Of a stretch of DNA of 64,000 bases, positions 59,929 to 64,000 are shown in pieces; the stretch's first letter is position 1; each line of letters begins with the position of its first letter. Source of the stretch: Bog-950 sp046329535 (GTDB taxonomy: Bacteria > Bacteroidota > Bacteroidia > Chitinophagales > LD1); assembly GCA_046329535.1 (NCBI GenBank), contig JAXLUN010000010.1, positions 47,159-111,158 of the forward strand. The letters are read 5' to 3'. A program made the position numbers and the translations under genes. The notes under the pieces are model-generated. The model worked only from the letters and a program-made list of their open reading frames with translations, searched no databases and was not told where the DNA came from.

Positions 59929-61518
59929 TTACTCCAAAAGATTATGACTGATAAGCCATTCTTTTTCTTCGGGTAAAAATTTCCCTTGCTGCACTTTATT
60001 TATTTCAATACAAAGTTTGTAAGCGTTTTGAGTACCACTATCCGGCATTTCCTTTTTAATACTTGGTGCAAACATTCTCTTGTAAATTTCTTCTGAATAC
60101 TTACTGATAGTTTCCTTTGAAATTTTCTTTCTTAAATCAGTTTTGTTAAACCAAAGTGCTAACCAAATTCTCCTATAAATAAGTATAGGTTCTAATATCA
60201 AAACTTTTGTAGGAACTGTTATTCCAAATTCAGTTGTCAAAGCATTGTTATCTGGTGTCTCTTTCAGGTATTCCCAGATTTCATTTGCTGTGGTTGTAAT
60301 TTTTGAAAAGTAGCTGTCTCTTTCTTCTGAATTCCAAACCTCAATGTATTGTTGCTTCAAAGTTTTTAGCGGCTCACCATTTTTCAAAAGTTCTTTTGTC
60401 CATTGTGCTGAATCATCGGGTAACGAAGCTCTCAACTGGACTGTATGTTCACACGATTCATTCAGCACATCAGCAAACACTTTCCATTGCTCTGCTGATA
60501 AAAGGTTTTCTTTTTTAAACATCGCAAAGCGAACACCCATGAGATTGCGTATGTGATGCACTACAAAGTCTGCTTGTGATGTAAGTGCGAACAATGCTCT
60601 TATTCCATTCTTAGAAGCAAAGTCAAGTATTTCATAACCCTGCAACGGTTGCCAATGATTTTGACTTTTCTCCTCATACAAACGCCAATCAGAAACAATT
60701 GCAATTATCTTGTTCGCTGTGTCCTTCTTTATTTCTTCAATTGCTTGTTCGGCTTTGTTTACCTGTGTTATTTCAAAGTCAGCAGAAAGATTGTCAACTA
60801 TATATTTTAGTTCGTCTGCCTTATCATCAATGACTAAAATTTCGTGCTTTGATTTTTTTGTTTCGCTTTCCGGTTTGTTGGAAGCGGTCAATTGCAAATT
60901 GCAAATCGTTATGAATTGTTGCTTGTCAGAAAAGAAACCGTTACTGTCTTTTGTTTTTGTTTTTTGCTGTAACTTCTCAGCAAACTCATTTAACTGAATT
61001 GATTGCTTTTGATAAGAAGAAAGATAAGGGCTAATGCTTGCAATAACTGAACCTACGTCTGCACCAAATTTTAAATCGTGGTTTAGTTTGTCTATCACAA
61101 TTCCTTTCAAATCACAAAGCATTGTTGCCACATCATGCAAAGCTGCATTGCTCAATGGCTTTATTGCTGACGCAAGCTCTTTCAATTTCGCTTCTTTGAA
61201 AGGTGCTTCAATAAACGCTGAACCTCTGCCGAAAAGAATTTTGAATTTGATTCCCTTTTCACTTCTCTTTTCAAAATATGTTTGAGGAATCGGGCTGTAA
61301 AAAATGATTGGTGCTTTTGATTTCTTTTCAGTTCTGATAAAATTGGCAATATCAAAACCATAAAAACTACTTTGCTTATTGTCGTTCCAATTCAAACTTA
61401 CATTAAGCAACCAAACAGAGTTTGTTGGGTCGTTTATCTCCAACAATTCCTGATATGATGAAATTTTTTTCCATCCCTTAAATTCAGGTGTCTCTGTATT
61501 GCAAATGTGAAATATCAT
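59929..61518 (-). CDS. Large receiver-domain protein A, unknown output
   Basis: The 529-residue product has a second, degenerate receiver-like region near its N-terminus (VWLLNVSLNWNDNK, KAPIIFYSPIPQTYF at about 35-85). A receiver domain with intact landmarks follows: Asp231-Asp232 in ILVIDDKAD, phospho-acceptor Asp277 in AIVSDWRLY, Thr313 in ALTSQA and Lys335 in FKKEN. The C-terminal part (about 340-529) is helical with no known output domain. Its start overlaps the stop of protein B in an ATGA. No histidine kinase is visible in the window. Confidence 0.75.
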   Translation of the reverse strand: MIFHICNTETPEFKGWKKISSYQELLEINDPTNSVWLLNVSLNWNDNKQSSFYGFDIANFIRTEKKSKAPIIFYSPIPQTYFEKRSEKGIKFKILFGRGSAFIEAPFKEAKLKELASAIKPLSNAALHDVATMLCDLKGIVIDKLNHDLKFGADVGSVIASISPYLSSYQKQSIQLNEFAEKLQQKTKTKDSNGFFSDKQQFITICNLQLTASNKPESETKKSKHEILVIDDKADELKYIVDNLSADFEITQVNKAEQAIEEIKKDTANKIIAIVSDWRLYEEKSQNHWQPLQGYEILDFASKNGIRALFALTSQADFVVHHIRNLMGVRFAMFKKENLLSAEQWKVFADVLNESCEHTVQLRASLPDDSAQWTKELLKNGEPLKTLKQQYIEVWNSEERDSYFSKITTTANEIWEYLKETPDNNALTTEFGITVPTKVLILEPILIYRRIWLALWFNKTDLRKKISKETISKYSEEIYKRMFAPSIKKEMPDSGTQNAYKLCIEINKVQQGKFLPEEKEWLISHNLLE

Positions 61519-63428
61519 AACTGAATTGGAATAGAAATTTTAATTGGGTCTTTTGGCTTTATATCTGTCGTGCTTGTATTCGCTTCTCTTTTGAAAGTGC
61601 TATTAAACCAACTATTCAAATCACTTCTCACTTTTGACTTTGTTACAACTTCCTCAATCACTCCTTTTCCTTTGATTAAGCTATGAAGTTTGGAGATTCT
61701 TGTTTTCATTGCTGTTCTTCCATGCTCACTCTGCTTTGAAAATTCTTCATTGTAGAATTGAATGTAAAGCCAAATCAAAGCACAAGGAAAAATGTATTTA
61801 TCATCTTCTGAGTAACTGATTCTTGATATGATTTTTTTATCGGGATAAGCATCACGGAATTTATCTAAAGAATCAAAATTTAGTAAGGCATGAATAAGAA
61901 AGTCAAGGCAAATGAAAACATCATTTAATTCAAAGTATTCATAATCGCTGGCATGACTTGCTGAATTACGAATCTGTAGTAAGAAGTTGGTCAAATAAGA
62001 GAAATCTTTTGCTCCTGATTTTACACTAAGTATTTCAACAATCTTTCCTAAGTTATTGCAAATGCTTGTTGCTAAAAATCTATCTGCTTCATTTCCCTTG
62101 GTCGCATTGTTTCCCTCGCCTTCATAGTCCGCTTCTTTATTTATTTGCCTTCTGATAGCAAACCATGAGGATTCAAGAATTGAAACTATATCCCCTTTGG
62201 TGTAATAACTGTAATCGCTTTTTACATCGTTCACTGGAACGAAAATCATATTGCCTTTAAATCGTTTTACCAATGCGGCATCGTATTGAGGAGAATACCA
62301 CCATTTGCTTGTTGTGGTATTTTTTATCTGCTGAATATCTTCCCACAAGTCCTGCAACTTCTTGTAAACATTCTGCTTGCTTATTGTTTCAATTGTTTTT
62401 TTGAAAAGAATGTAGTTGTCGCTTTTTTCTGTTGCTGTTGCATCGGGTCTTGTGTCTTTCACAATCCAATCATCAACTCCCTGTTGGTCAAAAATTTTGT
62501 AGTAAGGAATCTTGTTGCTTGATGTGTGCATGATGTAAGGGATTCCTTTCCCCTTATCAGTTGCTCTTACGCTGTGAAATAAATTGAAACCGCTTATCCC
62601 TTCAATACTTTCTTTGTTCATCCACTTGCCGGGTTCGTGGTCTTCTTTCAAATAAAAATCTGAAAGAACAATATTGCAGTTGGCAATATTCTTATTCTCG
62701 TTAAAAGCAATGTTGGAGTTTACTGCTTTCAAAACTTTGTTGTCTGCAAGTGCTGTTCTGAACTCCGTTTGGTTTGCATAAGGAAGATGAACCAAAGCAC
62801 TTTCATTAAACACTTCTGAAAATGTTGTTTCCCATTCGTTGCGTTGGTCGTCAATAAAAAGAATTCTCTTTTTTCCTGTTTCTATTTTCTTTGAAACTGT
62901 TCCTTCGAGTTTGAACATATTAAACCCTGAAAGCAAATTCTCTGATGCGTTGTTGAATGTTTTCCAATCTGTTTTTGCCAATAATTCATTCGAGCGGTTT
63001 TTCCAATTGAACGGAGTAGTAAAACACTCGTGGTATTTCAAAACATAGTTCTCCGCTCTCAGTTTTATCAAATCCACTTTTGGAATAGGTGAGAAGAAAG
63101 CAGTTTTCAATTCACTCTCTTTCTTCTCATACACTTTAAGAAGTTGCCTGTAAATGTTTATTCCGTTCTGCTCCTGCAAATACCAATTTGTTTTTCGCTT
63201 ACTGTTGCCATTGGAAAAAACGCAATGAACATTTATCAGATAAATAATTTCTGATGAATCGCCTAATGTTTCAATGTCGCCTATCACATCTTCAAAAGTT
63301 CGTGGAGTTTTTACACCCTTCACATAATTAGATAGCGTAGGAATATAGAGGTAAGGAACATTTTCTGAAATGTTTACACCGTGGTCAATATCGTTCCACT
63401 CAAAATTATCTATTACTACAATTTGCAT
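61515..63428 (-). CDS. Large receiver-domain protein B, unknown output
   Basis: The ATG at 63428 overlaps the upstream stop (TAATG) and gives 637 residues (starting MQIVVIDNFEWNDIDHGVNI). An N-terminal degenerate receiver-like region (IIYLINVHCVFSNG, AFFSPIPKVDLIKL) is followed by a receiver domain with Asp193-Asp194 in FIDDQRN, Asp257 in LSDFYL, Thr302 in MHTSSN and Lys324 in WIVKDT. The C-terminal 300 residues are helical and charged. Its layout repeats that of protein A, so the two are a paralogous pair. Confidence 0.75.
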   Translation of the reverse strand: MQIVVIDNFEWNDIDHGVNISENVPYLYIPTLSNYVKGVKTPRTFEDVIGDIETLGDSSEIIYLINVHCVFSNGNSKRKTNWYLQEQNGINIYRQLLKVYEKKESELKTAFFSPIPKVDLIKLRAENYVLKYHECFTTPFNWKNRSNELLAKTDWKTFNNASENLLSGFNMFKLEGTVSKKIETGKKRILFIDDQRNEWETTFSEVFNESALVHLPYANQTEFRTALADNKVLKAVNSNIAFNENKNIANCNIVLSDFYLKEDHEPGKWMNKESIEGISGFNLFHSVRATDKGKGIPYIMHTSSNKIPYYKIFDQQGVDDWIVKDTRPDATATEKSDNYILFKKTIETISKQNVYKKLQDLWEDIQQIKNTTTSKWWYSPQYDAALVKRFKGNMIFVPVNDVKSDYSYYTKGDIVSILESSWFAIRRQINKEADYEGEGNNATKGNEADRFLATSICNNLGKIVEILSVKSGAKDFSYLTNFLLQIRNSASHASDYEYFELNDVFICLDFLIHALLNFDSLDKFRDAYPDKKIISRISYSEDDKYIFPCALIWLYIQFYNEEFSKQSEHGRTAMKTRISKLHSLIKGKGVIEEVVTKSKVRSDLNSWFNSTFKREANTSTTDIKPKDPIKISIPIQL

Positions 63429-63928
63429 TATTGCTTTAGCTTTTTGTTTACCTCTAAAATCAGTTTGTCTTTTGCTGAATGGAGACTTGTTCCTTTCCAA
63501 TTTTCATCAAGAGGCAAAGCGTTGATGAAAGGATTAAGAAGTTCTTCCATCTTGGGGTCAATGGCAAAAAGTATTTCTATGTCTTGTTTCTCAATTGCAT
63601 TTTTTGCTTTTGTCGCTGATAAAAAATCTTCTAAGTTTTCAATTAAAATGATTGGTGGAATCCCTACCGTTTTATTTGTTTCATTTATTTTGGCTTCGGT
63701 TACTCCACCACTACAAATGACTGTCCATTGAACTGACTTTAGCTTTGTGTTTTCGGGAATATCGTTGTCATGCTTTAACAAGACAATGCAATCAGCTAAT
63801 ACAGATGGATTCTTGGTGTTTCCAAATTGAAGACTTAAAGACTCATACTTATCCTTTAAATTATTCAGTTTTGCTTTTTGTTCTTCTGTCGCAGGAGCAG
63901 TTAAGCCCCACATTACAATTTTAGCCAT
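63428..63928 (-). CDS. Small partner protein of the receiver pair, unknown function
   Basis: The 166-residue product (starting MAKIVMWGLTAPATEEQKAK) has an alternating helix/strand pattern, with CIVLLKHDNDIPENTKLKSV followed by VQWTVICSGG and IEILFAIDP. No family is recognised. Its stop overlaps the start of protein B by one base, so it is translated in the same message. It begins nine bases after the stop of the gene at the right edge. Confidence 0.68.
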   Translation of the reverse strand: MAKIVMWGLTAPATEEQKAKLNNLKDKYESLSLQFGNTKNPSVLADCIVLLKHDNDIPENTKLKSVQWTVICSGGVTEAKINETNKTVGIPPIILIENLEDFLSATKAKNAIEKQDIEILFAIDPKMEELLNPFINALPLDENWKGTSLHSAKDKLILEVNKKLKQ

Positions 63929-63937
63929 GCTTTTATA

Positions 63938-64000
63938 TTATAATTCGTTTATGAAAATCAATCGTAAGTTTTTTAGGTCTGCTGAATCAGCTATGAAATG
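63938..64000 (-). CDS. C-terminal fragment of a gene running off the right edge
   Basis: An open minus-strand frame enters from beyond 64000 and ends with ...ADLKNLRLIFINEL and a TAA at 63938-63940. The 9-base spacing to the next start, and the stop-to-start pattern of the downstream operon, suggest it is the first visible gene of that operon. Only 20 residues are in view, so no function can be assigned. Confidence 0.45.
   Translation of the reverse strand, partial: HFIADSADLKNLRLIFINEL

Larger units (their letters stand above)
28873..64000. mobile_element. Integrative element inserted at tRNA-Asp (left part; right end outside the window)
   Basis: From the tRNA 3' end to the window edge every gene is accessory. 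The element has an integrase, an excisionase-like HTH protein, a putative replication protein, a serine recombinase, a ParB-like protein, an orphan methyltransferase, a type I restriction operon with TIR and SLOG genes, and many small hypothetical genes of the kind carried by Bacteroidetes islands. No relaxase, coupling protein or mating-pore gene is visible, so transfer functions are absent or lie beyond 64000. It may be one element or a stack of several; two matching palindromes at 32704 and 52657 could mark internal modules. Confidence 0.6.

Noticed and set aside
28873..64000. Second copy of the tRNA-Asp 3' end (right attachment site)
   Set aside because: I did not find one by reading the sequence, so no right boundary is claimed; a diverged or short core could have been missed.
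1..64000. CRISPR array
   Set aside because: No run of regularly spaced identical repeats was seen anywhere in the window.

Overview
The window comes from a Bacteroidetes chromosome, probably a flexirubin-type pigmented lineage of the Chitinophaga/Flavobacterium kind. Three things support this. Promoters match the Bacteroidetes form TTTG-N18/19-TAnnTTTG, with near-perfect copies before rpsT and tRNA-Asp. Housekeeping products (SucA, SucB, S20, RadC, RecN) are of Bacteroidetes type. Most of 14-28.5 kb is a flexirubin/aryl-polyene cluster with a tyrosine-type ammonia lyase.

Region 1 (1-9.9 kb) is core genome: the start of lpd, sucB and sucA on the minus strand, then rpsT, radC, an acetyltransferase, recN and a large SPFH protein. 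The SPFH protein carries four clear tandem NGGQKG repeats ahead of its SPFH domain, a layout that recalls major vault protein.

Region 2 (10-28.55 kb) is the pigment cluster, nearly all on the minus strand and with many start/stop overlaps. In transcription order it encodes an ammonia lyase, FabG, a ketosynthase, an ACP, an LpxL-like acyltransferase, two hotdog proteins, a second ketosynthase, a halogenase-like flavoprotein, a KS-like half protein, a second ACP, a third ketosynthase with a Cys-less chain-length-factor partner, a polysaccharide deacetylase, a LolA-like carrier, a dehydratase with an altered catalytic position, a GT2-DUF2062 fusion and, beyond a WG-repeat gene, an MMPL-acyltransferase-methyltransferase fusion. 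The DarA/DarB pair for the dialkylresorcinol half and an aryl-acid ligase are not in the window.

Region 3 (28.8-64 kb) begins at an intact tRNA-Asp(GTC) followed by a tyrosine recombinase, and everything to the right edge is accessory. I read it as an integrative element of at least 35 kb whose right end lies outside the window. It holds an excisionase-like HTH protein, a putative replication protein with polymerase-like palm motifs, a serine recombinase, a stand-alone RNase H hybrid-binding (viroplasmin) domain, a ParB-like protein and an orphan C5 cytosine methyltransferase. Next comes a tightly packed operon (37.7-50.6 kb) of half-HsdS, HsdM, HsdS, four TIR-superfamily proteins, one SLOG-domain protein, HsdR, a YgjP-type peptidase and a DUF2779 nuclease. 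The insertion of four TIR genes and a SLOG gene between hsdS and hsdR is the best candidate for an undescribed defence system: TIRs would make a nucleotide signal and the SLOG protein would sense it, but no SIR2 or other classical Thoeris effector is present.

Region 4 (50.6-64 kb) is a run of small hypothetical genes, including two small paralogous families and two intact lipoproteins, and an AT-rich stretch. Three genes here (an EES-FVP type small protein, a VWA lipoprotein and a membrane protein) are each broken by a single-base indel in an A/T run. The right edge holds a coupled operon of two large proteins with intact response-regulator receiver domains but no recognisable output domain, a small partner, and the tail of one further gene.
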